From Microbacterium sp. JZ31 (lineage in GTDB: Bacteria > Actinomycetota > Actinomycetes > Actinomycetales > Microbacteriaceae), in contig NZ_CP017661.1 in NCBI RefSeq assembly GCF_016805985.1, forward strand, positions 620,001 through 684,000: a stretch of DNA of 64,000 bases, read 5' to 3'. Position numbers and translations under genes: made by a program. Every line of letters begins with the position of its first letter. Position 1 is the stretch's first letter. Shown here in pieces: positions 35,413-43,987 of this stretch. The notes beneath the pieces were generated by a model. The model ran no database searches and was not told the origin of the DNA. It saw only the letters and a list, made by a program, of their open reading frames with translations.

Positions 35413-35447
35413 GCGATTCTCCTTGGGACAGGCGGTCAGGGACGGGC

Positions 35448-35487
35448 GGGGGCGGGAGGAGGCGCTGTGGCGCCTCCTCCCGCCCCC
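35448..35487 (-). terminator. 18-bp hairpin between MHS transporter and amidohydrolase genes
   Basis: A perfect 18-bp stem (35448-35465 with 35470-35487), loop TGTG. No T-run follows in the minus direction, so it may terminate only partly, or mark RNA processing between transporter and enzyme. Confidence 0.6.
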
Positions 35488-35524
35488 GGGCGAGGGATGG
35501 ACGGCGTCTGCCATCCGGGTGCGC

Positions 35525-36856
35525 TCAGCGCGCCGCGTGCACCACGGACGGCGAGTTCTCGGCCGTGCGACGGTCGACCGCGCGCTTCAGGCCCCAGACG
35601 CCGACGATCGTCAGGACGACCCAGACGGCGTAGAAGACCGCCACCGCCCACGGGTTGTTGCCGGAGGCGTTCAGGATCCACTGCGCGATCAGCGGCGTGG
35701 AGCCGCCGAACACCGTGGCGCAGAGCTGGTAGGCGAGCGAGATGCCGGAGTAGCGGATGTGGGCGGGGAAGGCCGCCGCCAGCTGCGACGCGAGCAGCGC
35801 GTAGTACGCGGTGCCGCCGAGCGTGGCGACCACGAGCCCCGCGGTGATCCAGACCGGGTCGGCCGACGAGATGGCGAGGAAGAACGGCACGACGTTGGCG
35901 AACGCGAGCAGCAGCCCGGCGAGCATGACGCGCTCGATGCCGAAACGCTCGGCGATCTTGGCCGCGATGGGCTGCCACACGAACTGCAGCACCGCGATGC
36001 CCAGCGTGATGTTGAGCATGAGCTGCCGGTCGATGCCGAGCGGACCCGTCGCCCACGACAGCAGGAACGTGTTGTTGAAGTACGCCATCGCGATGCCCAT
36101 GATCGAGGCGAGCACGCCGAAGAACACGAGCGTGGGGGCGGTGCGCAGCGCGGTCACGAGCGGCGCCTTGACGACGAGCTGATCCGCCTTCGCCGCGGCG
36201 AAGTCCTGCGACTCCTCGACCTTCAGGCGGATGACGAGCCCGACGACGACGAGCACGGCGGACAGCAGGAACGGCACGCGCCATCCCCACGAGAGGAAGG
36301 CGTCGTCGGGGAGCAGGCCGACGAGCAGGAACGCGACGGTCGCCAGGATCGACCCGGCGGGGGAGCCCTGCTGCACCCAGGCGCCCGCGAGCCCCTTCTT
36401 CTCGGTGCGGGCGTTCTCGGTCGACAGCAGCACCGCACCGCCCCACTCGCCGCCGACGGCGAAGCCCTGGACGCCGCGCAGGATCACGAGCAGGAGCGGC
36501 GCCAACAGGCCGATCTGCGCGTAGGTGGGAAGCAGGCCGATCAGCGAGGTCGCCGTTCCCATCACGACGAGCGTGATGACCAGCACGTTCTTGCGGCCGA
36601 GCCGGTCGCCGAAGTGGCCGAAGACCATGCCGCCGACGGGGCGCATGAGGAATCCGACCCAGAACGTGGCGAAGGAGGCGAGCAGCGCCGCGCCGGGCGC
36701 GACGTCGGGATAGAAGACGCGGCCGAAGACGAGGGCCGCGGCGGTGCCGAAGATGTAGAAGTCGTACCACTCGATGGCGGTGCCGATGAAGGCGCCGATC
36801 ATGGACCGGCGCTGCCGGTCGGCGCTGGGGGCGGTCTGGGTGACGGACGTGTGCAT
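35525..36856 (-). CDS. MFS transporter, metabolite:H+ symporter (MHS) type
   Basis: A 443-residue twelve-helix carrier. Diagnostic MHS stretches: GAFIGTAIEWYDFYIFGTAA in helix 1, RPVGGMVFGHFGDRLGRKN in the 2-3 loop, RGVQGFAVGGEWGGAVLL in helix 4, and RVPFLLSAVLVVVG. It is related to the ShiA/ProP/KgtP group that takes up organic acids or osmolytes with protons. It lies upstream of the amidohydrolase on the same strand and is divergent from a LysR gene, so it probably imports the substrate of that enzyme under LysR control. ATG at 36856 has only a weak ribosome site. Confidence 0.9.
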   Translation of the reverse strand: MHTSVTQTAPSADRQRRSMIGAFIGTAIEWYDFYIFGTAAALVFGRVFYPDVAPGAALLASFATFWVGFLMRPVGGMVFGHFGDRLGRKNVLVITLVVMGTATSLIGLLPTYAQIGLLAPLLLVILRGVQGFAVGGEWGGAVLLSTENARTEKKGLAGAWVQQGSPAGSILATVAFLLVGLLPDDAFLSWGWRVPFLLSAVLVVVGLVIRLKVEESQDFAAAKADQLVVKAPLVTALRTAPTLVFFGVLASIMGIAMAYFNNTFLLSWATGPLGIDRQLMLNITLGIAVLQFVWQPIAAKIAERFGIERVMLAGLLLAFANVVPFFLAISSADPVWITAGLVVATLGGTAYYALLASQLAAAFPAHIRYSGISLAYQLCATVFGGSTPLIAQWILNASGNNPWAVAVFYAVWVVLTIVGVWGLKRAVDRRTAENSPSVVHAAR

Positions 36857-36965
36857 GGGACGGCCGCTTTCGGGTCGAGCGGTGGGGAACCGCGCTGTGT
36901 GGGGTTGGGGGACATCCTGGCCCCGTGGGGATATGCGCGTCCAATTCCGAAACTGCCTGCCGATA

Positions 36966-36971
36966 TACGCT
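36966..36971 (+). promoter_or_regulatory. TACGCT -10 box, leaderless lysR
   Basis: TACGCT ends 6 nt before the ATG at 36978. The 120-bp gap to the transporter gene is the likely LysR operator region. Confidence 0.5.
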
Positions 36972-36977
36972 GTGCGC

Positions 36978-37877
36978 ATGTTCTCTCCCCGCGATCTGGA
37001 GGCGTTCGTCGCGGTGATCGACGCCGGCTCGGTCAATGCCGCCGCGCAGAGGCTGTTCCGCACGCAGCCCACCGTGTCGCGCCAGCTCGCCGGGCTGGAG
37101 CGCCGCATCGGGGCCCGGCTGTTCCGGCGCACGCCCTCCGGCATGGTCCTCACCGAGGCGGGGGAGCGGCTGGAGCCGATGGCGCGCGACCTCGTGCAGC
37201 GTTCCCGGCGCGCGCACGCCGTGATGGACGCGGTGTCCTCCGGAGCGCCGTCGTTCGTCGTCGCATGCCCGGAGATGACCGCCATGCTGCTCGTGGCGCC
37301 CTTCATCGCGGCGGGCGGCGCCGTCTCCGATGTGCTGCCCGCTCACCCGGCCGACGTGTACGGCAAGCTCAAGGCCGGCGCCGACGTCGCCGTGAACACC
37401 AGCCCGCCGCCGCCCGGACTGCGCGGCGTCCCGCTCGCGACCCTGCGGATCCTGTGTCAGGTGACGCGGGAGCATCCGCTCGCAGGTCACGAGCGCGTCG
37501 AGCTGGAGGACGTCGTCGGGCGGCCGTTCGTCGTGCCGGGACGGGGGTCGTCGGTGTGGACGGCCATGCAGCAGGCCGCCGAGGGGGACGGTCTCTCGCT
37601 CGAGATGGCCACCGAGACGTCGAACGCGCCCCTCGCGCAGGCATCCTCCGCGGCGGGCAAGGGGCCCGCGCTCGTGCTGGAGCCGCCGCAGTTCGGGCTC
37701 GTCTCCCGCCCTCTCGTACATCGGGGCCGGCCGCTGACGTCGACGTTCTATGCCGCCTGGGAGCGCGGGCACTACGCCGGCGAGGACCTGCTGCGCCTGG
37801 CATCGGCCCTGGCCGAGTTCATGCTGGGCACGGGCCACGAGCTGGCGTTCGACGGCGCGGCGCCCGTCGCGTCCTGA
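36978..37877 (+). CDS. LysR-family transcriptional regulator
   Basis: A 299-residue regulator. The N-terminal helix-turn-helix is typical (DLEAFVAVIDAGSVNAAAQR, then TQPTVSRQLAGLERRIGARL and FRRTPSGMVLTEAGERL). The rest is the type-2 periplasmic-binding-like effector domain, somewhat short on conserved marks. It is divergent from the MHS transporter/amidohydrolase pair and is the natural candidate to induce them. ATG at 36978 follows TACGCT by 6 nt. A tRNA-Trp/secE transcript starts downstream after its own promoter. Confidence 0.88.
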   Translation: MFSPRDLEAFVAVIDAGSVNAAAQRLFRTQPTVSRQLAGLERRIGARLFRRTPSGMVLTEAGERLEPMARDLVQRSRRAHAVMDAVSSGAPSFVVACPEMTAMLLVAPFIAAGGAVSDVLPAHPADVYGKLKAGADVAVNTSPPPPGLRGVPLATLRILCQVTREHPLAGHERVELEDVVGRPFVVPGRGSSVWTAMQQAAEGDGLSLEMATETSNAPLAQASSAAGKGPALVLEPPQFGLVSRPLVHRGRPLTSTFYAAWERGHYAGEDLLRLASALAEFMLGTGHELAFDGAAPVAS

Positions 37878-37931
37878 GCGGCGGCACCGCGACGTCGCTC
37901 CCGCCACCCGCCACGCGCGGGCGGGGGCCGG

Positions 37932-37961
37932 TTCGCGGGCCCCGAGGGCATGCCGTATGCT
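37932..37961 (+). promoter_or_regulatory. Possible promoter for tRNA-Trp/secE/nusG
   Basis: TTCGCG (37932-37937) and TATGCT (37956-37961) are 18 bp apart, about 90 bp before the tRNA. No gene is seen in this 174-bp gap. Confidence 0.4.
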
Positions 37962-38051
37962 TGTCTGTGCAGTTGTCGTCTGCATTCTTTCGCCGTGCCC
38001 GGGATCCGGATCGGCCGGGATGCGGCGATCCAGGGGTCTCGAGGGATCTCT

Positions 38052-38124
<73 letters not shown>

Positions 38125-38159
38125 CGCGTCAGCGTCAGCTGACTCACGAAAGGCAGTCA

Positions 38160-38420
38160 ATGGTCCAGGACGCAGCGAGCGGCGACGTCGTCGCGGCAGG
38201 CACGAGCGGTGAGAAGAAGCCCGGCTTCTTCGCTCGCATCGTGATCTTCTTCCGCCAGGTCATCGCCGAGCTCCGCAAGGTCGTCACGCCGACCCGTTCG
38301 GAGCTGCTGAAGTTCACCGCCGTCGTGCTCGGCTTCGTCGTCGTCATGATGGGGCTGGTCTACGGCCTCGACTACGTCTTCACCTGGGTCGCGCAGGTCG
38401 TCTTCGGAGTTCCCGCCTGA
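38160..38420 (+). CDS. secE: Preprotein translocase subunit SecE
   Basis: An 86-residue single-spanning subunit of the SecYEG channel. The conserved amphipathic helix is FFRQVIAELRKVVTPTRSEL, followed by one membrane helix (FTAVVLGFVVVMMGLVYGLD). The N-terminal 25 residues are a polar actinobacterial extension. ATG at 38160 follows GAAAGGCAG. It is placed between tRNA-Trp and nusG, as in other actinobacteria. Confidence 0.96.
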   Translation: MVQDAASGDVVAAGTSGEKKPGFFARIVIFFRQVIAELRKVVTPTRSELLKFTAVVLGFVVVMMGLVYGLDYVFTWVAQVVFGVPA

Positions 38421-38512
38421 TCTGCTGACGCACGCCTGTTCTGCCGCGAAGGCAGGGAGGCACGCGGATGAGCGCACCGCTCACCCGCCGCTGAACGGAA
38501 GAGAAGAACGCA

Positions 38513-39541
38513 GTGTCTGAAAAGCACGTCGACGACGCCGACTGGGCGCCGGCTGCCGAGCAGTCGAGCGAGGAGGACGAGGCCCAGGAGGGCAACGTCC
38601 TGTACGCCGACTCCCACGCCAGCGACTCCGCCGAGCACCTCGCGATGCACATCGACGACGGCGACCCCGTCGCCGTGGACGACGCGAGCGACGACGAAGA
38701 CATCGAGATCGACGACCCGGAGGCCGACGCGATCGTGAACGACGCCCTGAACATCGATGAGACCGAAGAGGTCGAGGCTGCGGCCGAGGTGCTGAACGAC
38801 TCGACCGAGGAGGAGGCCGCCGAGCGCGAGGCTGCCGCGGCCGACGAGGTCACGCCGTACGACGGCCCCGACGTGAACGGCGACGAGGACGAGGCCGCCG
38901 CCGTCGACGGCGACGCGGACCCGTACGAGGCGTTCCGCCAGGAGCTGCGCTCGCTCGAGGGCAAGTGGTACGTCATCCACTCGTACGCGGGCTTCGAGCG
39001 CAAGGTGAAGGCCAACATCGAGCAGCGCAAGTCGACGCTCGAGGTCGAGGACGACATCTATCAGGTCGAGGTCCCGATGGAGGACGTCGTCGAGATCAAG
39101 AACGGCCAGCGCAAGATGGTCACGCGCGTGCGCATCCCCGGCTACGTGCTGGTGCGCATGGAGCTCAACGAGGACACCTGGTCGGTCGTGCGCCACACGC
39201 CGGGCGTCACCGGCTTCGTGGGCAACGCCCACAACCCGACGCCGCTGCGCTTCGAGGAGGCCTTCAACATGCTGAAGCCCCTCGTCGAGATCAAGGAGGC
39301 GCAGGCCGCCGCGAAGGGCGCCGCCCCCAAGGGTCAGGCCGCGGCTCCGCGCGTCATCCCCGCCGAGGTCGACTTCGAGACCGGCGAGACGATCACGATC
39401 AAGGAGGGCTCGTTCGCGGGCCTGCCCGGAACGATCAGCGAGATCAAGCCCGAGAGCGGCAAGCTCACGGTCCTCGTCTCGCTCTTCGAGCGCGAGACGC
39501 CGGTCGAGCTCAGCTTCGACCAGGTCACGAAGATGGTCTGA
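38513..39541 (+). CDS. nusG: Transcription termination/antitermination protein NusG with acidic N-terminal extension
   Basis: A 342-residue NusG, against about 180 in E. coli. Residues 1-148 are very acidic (for example [20 protein letters not shown]) and probably disordered. The NGN domain begins near residue 150 ([20 protein letters not shown]) with [20 protein letters not shown]; the KOW domain ends the protein ([20 protein letters not shown]). It binds RNA polymerase and modulates pausing, termination and ribosome coupling. GTG at 38513 follows GGAAGAGAAG. Acidic extensions occur in other actinobacteria, but this one nearly doubles the protein. Confidence 0.95.
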   Translation: MSEKHVDDADWAPAAEQSSEEDEAQEGNVLYADSHASDSAEHLAMHIDDGDPVAVDDASDDEDIEIDDPEADAIVNDALNIDETEEVEAAAEVLNDSTEEEAAEREAAAADEVTPYDGPDVNGDEDEAAAVDGDADPYEAFRQELRSLEGKWYVIHSYAGFERKVKANIEQRKSTLEVEDDIYQVEVPMEDVVEIKNGQRKMVTRVRIPGYVLVRMELNEDTWSVVRHTPGVTGFVGNAHNPTPLRFEEAFNMLKPLVEIKEAQAAAKGAAPKGQAAAPRVIPAEVDFETGETITIKEGSFAGLPGTISEIKPESGKLTVLVSLFERETPVELSFDQVTKMV

Positions 39542-39561
39542 TGCGTCGCCCTCGGCGACCA

Positions 39562-39589
39562 CGTTGAGCGAGCGAAGCGAGACGAAACG
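39562..39589. repeat. Candidate dispersed intergenic repeat
   Basis: A 28-bp stretch beginning CGTTGAGCGAGCGAAGCGAG and continuing into ACGAAACG lies just after nusG. I recall near-identical strings scattered in Microbacterium genomes, but it occurs once here, so the family cannot be shown from this window. Confidence 0.4.
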
Positions 39590-39600
39590 CTCCAGACGTC

Positions 39601-39642
39601 CCGGAGAGCCGATCCCTCGAGGGGTCGGCTCTCCGGCGTTTC
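39601..39642 (+). terminator. Terminator between nusG and rplK
   Basis: A stem of 12 perfect bp (39601-39612 with 39625-39636), extended by four more pairs around loop TCGA. GCGTTTCT follows. A TAGGAT at 39646-39651 may be a new -10 box for rplK-rplA. Confidence 0.8.
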
Positions 39643-39769
39643 TGGTAGGATCTACTGGTTTGCGCCCCGTCTGCGCAGGCGACACCGCTCGCAGGATCCG
39701 GAACTCCGGACCGTCCTGCGTGCGGGAGAGCGGATGCAACCGGCATCCGCTCGACGAGAGGAAGAGGAA

Positions 39770-40201
39770 ATGGCACCGAAGAAGAAGGTGACCGGCCTGA
39801 TCAAGCTTCAGATCAACGCCGGTGCGGCCAACCCGGCGCCGCCGATCGGCCCGGCCCTGGGTCAGCACGGCGTCAACATCATGGAGTTCTGCAAGGCGTA
39901 CAACGCCGCGACCGAGTCGCAGCGCGGCAACGTCATCCCCGTGGAGATCACCGTCTACGAGGACCGCAGCTTCACGTTCGTCCTGAAGACCCCGCCGGCC
40001 GCGGAGCTCATCAAGAAGGCCGCCGGCCTGCCCAAGGGCTCGGCGACGCCGCACACGGTCAAGGTCGGCAAGCTCACCAAGGAGCAGGTCGCCGAGATCG
40101 CCAAGACGAAGCAGCCCGACCTGAACGCGAACGACCTCGAGGCCGCCTCGAAGATCATCGCCGGCACCGCCCGCTCCATGGGCATCACGGTCGAGGACTG
40201 A
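39770..40201 (+). CDS. rplK: 50S ribosomal protein L11
   Basis: A 143-residue ribosomal protein of the GTPase-associated centre. The full-length match includes [34 protein letters not shown], and [20 protein letters not shown], ending [15 protein letters not shown] at 39770 has GAGGAAGAGG upstream. A leader of about 100 nt lies between the likely promoter at 39646 and the start. It is followed 14 bp later by rplA; L1 commonly represses this operon by binding its message. Confidence 0.98.
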   Translation: MAPKKKVTGLIKLQINAGAANPAPPIGPALGQHGVNIMEFCKAYNAATESQRGNVIPVEITVYEDRSFTFVLKTPPAAELIKKAAGLPKGSATPHTVKVGKLTKEQVAEIAKTKQPDLNANDLEAASKIIAGTARSMGITVED

Positions 40202-40215
40202 GGGGGATCACCGAT

Positions 40216-40908
40216 ATGGCTACCAAGTCCAAGGCTTACGCCGCCGCCGTCGAGAAGCTCGAGGCCGGCAAGTACTACTCGCCCACCGAGGCCGTCGCGC
40301 TCGCCAAGGAGACCGGCTCGAAGAAGTTCGACTCGACCGTCGAGGTCGCGCTGAAGCTCTCGGTCGACCCGCGCAAGGCGGACCAGATGGTGCGCGGCAC
40401 CGTCATGCTGCCGCACGGCACCGGTAAGACCGCCCGCGTCATCGTCTTCGCCAACGGCCCCGCGGCCGAGGCCGCCATCGCGGCCGGCGCCGACGAGGTC
40501 GGCGGCGCCGAGCTGATCGAGAAGGTCGCCGGCGGCTGGACCGACTTCGACGCGGCCGTCGCCGTGCCGGAGCTCATGGGCCAGGTCGGTCGTCTGGGTA
40601 AGGTGCTCGGCCCCCGCGGCCTGATGCCGAACCCCAAGACCGGCACCGTGACCCCCAACCCGGCCAAGGCCGTGGAGGAGATCAAGGGCGGCAAGATCGA
40701 GTTCCGCGTCGACAAGCACGCCAACATCCACTTCATCGTGGGCAAGGCGTCGTTCTCGGCCGAGCAGCTCGACGCGAACCTGCAGGCCGCGCTCGACGAG
40801 ATCGTGCGCCTGAAGCCCTCGAGCTCGAAGGGCCGCTACATCCAGAAGGGCGCCGTGTCGACCACGTTCGGCCCCGGCATCCCGCTGGACGTCAACGCGT
40901 TCGCCTGA
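40216..40908 (+). CDS. rplA: 50S ribosomal protein L1
   Basis: A 230-residue protein of the L1 stalk. Typical parts: [60 protein letters not shown] and [23 protein letters not shown] at 40216 follows GGGGGATCACC. It ends the rplK-rplA transcript at a strong hairpin. It is the usual autogenous regulator of this operon. Confidence 0.98.
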   Translation: MATKSKAYAAAVEKLEAGKYYSPTEAVALAKETGSKKFDSTVEVALKLSVDPRKADQMVRGTVMLPHGTGKTARVIVFANGPAAEAAIAAGADEVGGAELIEKVAGGWTDFDAAVAVPELMGQVGRLGKVLGPRGLMPNPKTGTVTPNPAKAVEEIKGGKIEFRVDKHANIHFIVGKASFSAEQLDANLQAALDEIVRLKPSSSKGRYIQKGAVSTTFGPGIPLDVNAFA

Positions 40909-40923
40909 GTCCGCTCGCTCTGT

Positions 40924-40960
40924 CGAAGGCCCTGCCGCTGATGCGGCGGGGCCTTCGTCG
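40924..40960 (+). terminator. Terminator after rplA
   Basis: A 14-bp stem (40925-40938 with 40943-40956), loop TGAT, with one G-T pair, between convergent rplA and the ROK gene. Confidence 0.8.
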
Positions 40961-40975
40961 TCCGCCGGGCGGGTC

Positions 40976-42166
40976 TTAGACCTGAGCCGCGCGGGCGTCG
41001 ACGACGGCGGGCGAGAGCACATGCTGGACCACCATGATGGCCGCTCCCAGAACGCCGGAGGTCTCCCCCGCCTGCGACTGCACGATGGCGAGGTGCTGCG
41101 TCGCCAGGGGGATGGACCGGCGGTAGACCACCTCGCGCACACCGGCGAGCAGGTGCTCTCCGGCCCGCGCGACGCTGCCGCCGATGACGATGATCGACGG
41201 GTTCAGCATGTTCACGACCGTCGCGAGGACCTCGCCCACCTCGCGGCCGGCCTGCCGGGTCGCCGCGATGGCGGCAGGGTTCCCCGATCGCACGAGCTGC
41301 ACGACGTCCGAGCTTCCGGCCGCATCGATGCCCTGGGACCGCAGGTCGGAAGCGATCGCGGTTCCGCTCGCGATGGCCTCCAGGTCGCGCTCATCGCCCG
41401 GGGGACGGGGCGAGTCGTGGCTGTACGGCACCTGCACGTGACCCATGTCGCCGGCCGAGCCCTGAGCGCCGCGCCGCAGCTCGCCGCCCGAGATGATCCC
41501 CGCGCCGATGCCGGTCGCGACCTTGACGAAGATCAGGTCGTCGACGTGCGGCCAGCTGATTGCGCGCTCGCCGAGGGCGAGCACGTTGACGTCGTTGTCG
41601 ACGAGGACGGGCACCTCGAAGGTCCGCTGCACAAAGGCGGGAACGTCGAAGCGGTCCCACCCGGGCATGATCGGAGGGTTCGTCGGACGCCCGGTCGAAT
41701 ACTCGACCGGGCCGGGCACCCCGATGCCCACGCCGACGAGCTCCGCCCGCGTGTGCGCGCCGGCCTCGAGCAGCTGCGAGCCCTCCGCGATGACGCTGTC
41801 GAGAACGCCCTCAGGGCCGTCCGCGATGCGGAGCGCGCGTGTGCGGCTGGCGAGGATGCGGCCGGACAGATCGGACAGTGCGACGGTGGCGTGGGTCGCA
41901 CCGAGGTCGACCGCGAGCACGACGCCCGCGAGCGGGTTGAACGCCACGCGCGCAGGGGGGCGCCCGCCCGTCGAGATCCCCTCGCCGGCGGGGTGGACCA
42001 GTCCTGACGCGACGAGTGCGTCCACCCTCGACGACACGGTGGAACGCGCGAGGCCCGTCACCAGCGCGATCTCCGCCTTCGTGCGCGCTCTGCCGTCGCG
42101 GAGGATCTGGAAGATCTCTCCGGCTCCGGGACTGACGGCGCCCGCGGCGCGTCCCGCGTCGACCAT
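40976..42166 (-). CDS. ROK-family transcriptional regulator (NagC/XylR type)
   Basis: A 396-residue protein. Residues about 12-75 form a winged helix (EIFQILRDGRARTKAEIALV, then ARSTVSSRVDALVASGLVHP). The ROK kinase-like fold follows, with the phosphate loop VLAVDLGATHATVALSDL, then GIGVPGPVEYSTGRPTNPPI, VLVDNDVNVLALGE and FVKVATGIGAGIISGGEL. The zinc-binding CxCGxxGC cluster of ROK kinases is missing (replaced by DMGHVQVPYSHDSPRPPG), so it is probably a sugar-sensing repressor rather than a kinase. ATG at 42166 is divergent from a sugar ABC operon, which it very likely controls. Confidence 0.9.
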   Translation of the reverse strand: MVDAGRAAGAVSPGAGEIFQILRDGRARTKAEIALVTGLARSTVSSRVDALVASGLVHPAGEGISTGGRPPARVAFNPLAGVVLAVDLGATHATVALSDLSGRILASRTRALRIADGPEGVLDSVIAEGSQLLEAGAHTRAELVGVGIGVPGPVEYSTGRPTNPPIMPGWDRFDVPAFVQRTFEVPVLVDNDVNVLALGERAISWPHVDDLIFVKVATGIGAGIISGGELRRGAQGSAGDMGHVQVPYSHDSPRPPGDERDLEAIASGTAIASDLRSQGIDAAGSSDVVQLVRSGNPAAIAATRQAGREVGEVLATVVNMLNPSIIVIGGSVARAGEHLLAGVREVVYRRSIPLATQHLAIVQSQAGETSGVLGAAIMVVQHVLSPAVVDARAAQV

Positions 42167-42278
42167 GGCGACAGTAAACACGACTTCCTGGTGTCCGGCA
42201 CACGACTTCACATAACGAAGCGATCCCTTTTGATTCCTCCGTAGCAAAAGAATGCCTCGCCGTGTCACACTCATCGCC
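42167..42278. promoter_or_regulatory. Divergent control region between ROK regulator and sugar ABC operon
   Basis: An AT-enriched 112-bp gap. It contains an inverted repeat CTTTTG (42227-42232)/CAAAAG (42245-42250), the octamer ACGACTTC twice (about 42180 and 42202), and CTTC-N7-GAAG at 42205-42219. These are candidate ROK operators overlapping both promoters. Confidence 0.5.
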
Positions 42279-42413
42279 ATGACAACGGATGTCATCGACA
42301 CCGGCGTCGGGACGATCCGCAACGGTGTCCTCGTCGGGGGTCTCCCCGCCGGAACCCGCTTCGCCGCCGCACCCACGGCGCCGTGGCGGCCCCGCATCCA
42401 GGTGACCGCATGA
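42279..42413 (+). CDS. 44-residue reading frame coupled to the sugar ABC operon
   Basis: ATG at 42279 opens a frame of 44 sense codons. Its TGA (42411-42413) overlaps the ATG of the ABC ATPase as ATGA, the same overlap joining the later genes of this operon. The peptide starts MTTDVIDTGVGTIRNGVLVG, is Gly/Ala/Pro-rich after that, and ends RIQVTA. There is no signal peptide, membrane segment or recognised family. There is no ribosome site; CACACT lies 7 nt upstream, so it might be leaderless. It could be a leader peptide coupling translation to the ATPase, a real small protein, or chance. Confidence 0.4.
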   Translation: MTTDVIDTGVGTIRNGVLVGGLPAGTRFAAAPTAPWRPRIQVTA

Positions 42414-43987
42414 GCGGGGCCATGCTCGGCGACGTGCCGGTTACGCGCGACGAGACGGATGTCGTGCTGAAGGCGCGCGGCATCTCCAAGAGCTTCTTCG
42501 GCGTCACCGTGCTGTCGGGCGTGGACGTCGACGTGCGCCGGGGCGAGGTGCACGGCCTGGTCGGCGAGAACGGCGCGGGCAAGTCCACCCTCATGAAGGT
42601 CCTCGCCGGCGTCCATCAGGCAGACGCCGGCACCGTGGAGTTCGAGGGACGACAGGTGACGTTCACCCACCCGCGTCAGGCGATGGACGCGGGGCTCGTC
42701 ACCGTCTTCCAGGAGTTCAACCTCCTGCCGGAGCGCACGGTCGCCCAGAACGTCTTCCTGGGCCGGGAGCCGCGCAGGGCCGGCTTCGTCGACCGCTCGC
42801 GCATGGTCCGACAGACGCGCACCGCGCTCGAGGACCTCGGCGTCTCCTTCATCGATCCGACGGCGCGCGTGGGTTCTCTCACGGTGGCAGAGCAGCAGAT
42901 CGTCGAGATCGTCAAGGCGCTGTCCCTCGACGCGCGGGTCATCTCGATGGACGAGCCGACGGCAGCGCTCAGCGACCGCGAGGTCGAGCTGCTCTCTGCG
43001 ATCGTCCGCCGCCTGACGGCGAGGGGAGTCGCGGTCATCTACGTCTCGCATCGTCTCAAGGAGATCTTCGACCTGTGCGACCGGATCACGATCCTGAAGG
43101 ACGGCGCGCTGGTGTCCACGGACGCCGTCGCCGACCTCACGAGCGCCGCGCTGGTGCGTCGCATGGTCGGTCGCCCGATCCAGTCGTACTTTCCCGGCGC
43201 GACCACGGGAACCGTGGTCGGCGAGCCGCGCCTCGAGCTGTGGGGCTGCGGCAACGCCTACGTCGACGACGTCGACCTGACGCTCCGCGGCGGCGAGATC
43301 GTGGGCGTCGCGGGTCTGCAGGGGTCGGGGCGCACCGAGCTCGTCGAGGGCGTCTTCGGCGTCGAGGCGTTCACGCGCGGAAGCATGCTGGTCGACGGCA
43401 GGCCTGTCCGTCTGACGAGCCCCCGCGCCGCCGTGCGAGCGGGTCTGGCCCTGGTGACGGAAGACCGGAAGGCACAGGGGCTCGCGCTGTCGCAGTCCGT
43501 TCTCGACAACACGCTGCTCGTCGTGCGCAGCGTCTTTCCTCGGCGCACGGGTGCGGCCAAGCGTGCCGTGCCCGCCATCCTGAGCTCCCTGGAGGTCTCG
43601 TCCCCCGGGGCGGATCGGGAGGTCCGCTTCCTGTCGGGCGGCAACCAGCAGAAGGTCGTGCTGGCGAAGTGGCTCGTGACCGGCCCGCAGGTCGTGCTGT
43701 TCGATGAGCCCACTCGCGGGATCGACGTCGGCGCGAAGGTCGCCGTGTACGAGCTGATGCGCGCGCTCGCCGCCGAGGGCAAGGCCGTGCTCATGGTCTC
43801 CAGCGAGTTGCCCGAGGTGATCGGCATGAGCGACCGGATCCTCGTGATGCGCGATGGCGAGCTCGTCGCCGAGCTGCCCGCCGGTTCTGCCGAGCACGAC
43901 GTGCTGTCGGCGGCCACGGGCTCGCAGGAGACGGCCGCCGACGTCGTCGCCGATCCTCGCATCGATGTCGACGGAGGCGCGCGATGA
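42410..43987 (+). CDS. Sugar ABC transporter ATP-binding protein (two nucleotide-binding domains)
   Basis: A 525-residue CUT2-type ATPase. Domain one: Walker A GENGAGKST at 52-60, Q-loop FQEFNLLPERT, signature GSLTVAEQQIVEIVKALSLD, Walker B MDEPTAALSDREV. Domain two: degenerate P-loop GLQGSGRTELVEGVFG, signature FLSGGNQQKVVLAKWL, Walker B LFDEPTRGIDVGAK. Both halves look intact for the family, unlike the ATPase at 7376. ATG at 42410 was chosen because it overlaps the upstream short frame; GTG at 42383 is an alternative. It is joined by ATGA overlap to the permease gene. Confidence 0.92.
   Translation: MSGAMLGDVPVTRDETDVVLKARGISKSFFGVTVLSGVDVDVRRGEVHGLVGENGAGKSTLMKVLAGVHQADAGTVEFEGRQVTFTHPRQAMDAGLVTVFQEFNLLPERTVAQNVFLGREPRRAGFVDRSRMVRQTRTALEDLGVSFIDPTARVGSLTVAEQQIVEIVKALSLDARVISMDEPTAALSDREVELLSAIVRRLTARGVAVIYVSHRLKEIFDLCDRITILKDGALVSTDAVADLTSAALVRRMVGRPIQSYFPGATTGTVVGEPRLELWGCGNAYVDDVDLTLRGGEIVGVAGLQGSGRTELVEGVFGVEAFTRGSMLVDGRPVRLTSPRAAVRAGLALVTEDRKAQGLALSQSVLDNTLLVVRSVFPRRTGAAKRAVPAILSSLEVSSPGADREVRFLSGGNQQKVVLAKWLVTGPQVVLFDEPTRGIDVGAKVAVYELMRALAAEGKAVLMVSSELPEVIGMSDRILVMRDGELVAELPAGSAEHDVLSAATGSQETAADVVADPRIDVDGGAR

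Noticed and set aside
40976..43897. A minus-strand open frame of over 900 codons running through the ROK gene and antisense to the ABC ATPase
   Set aside because: Only the part from 42166 has family similarity and sensible composition. The rest is the antisense shadow of the ATPase gene, an artefact of the GC-rich third codon position.
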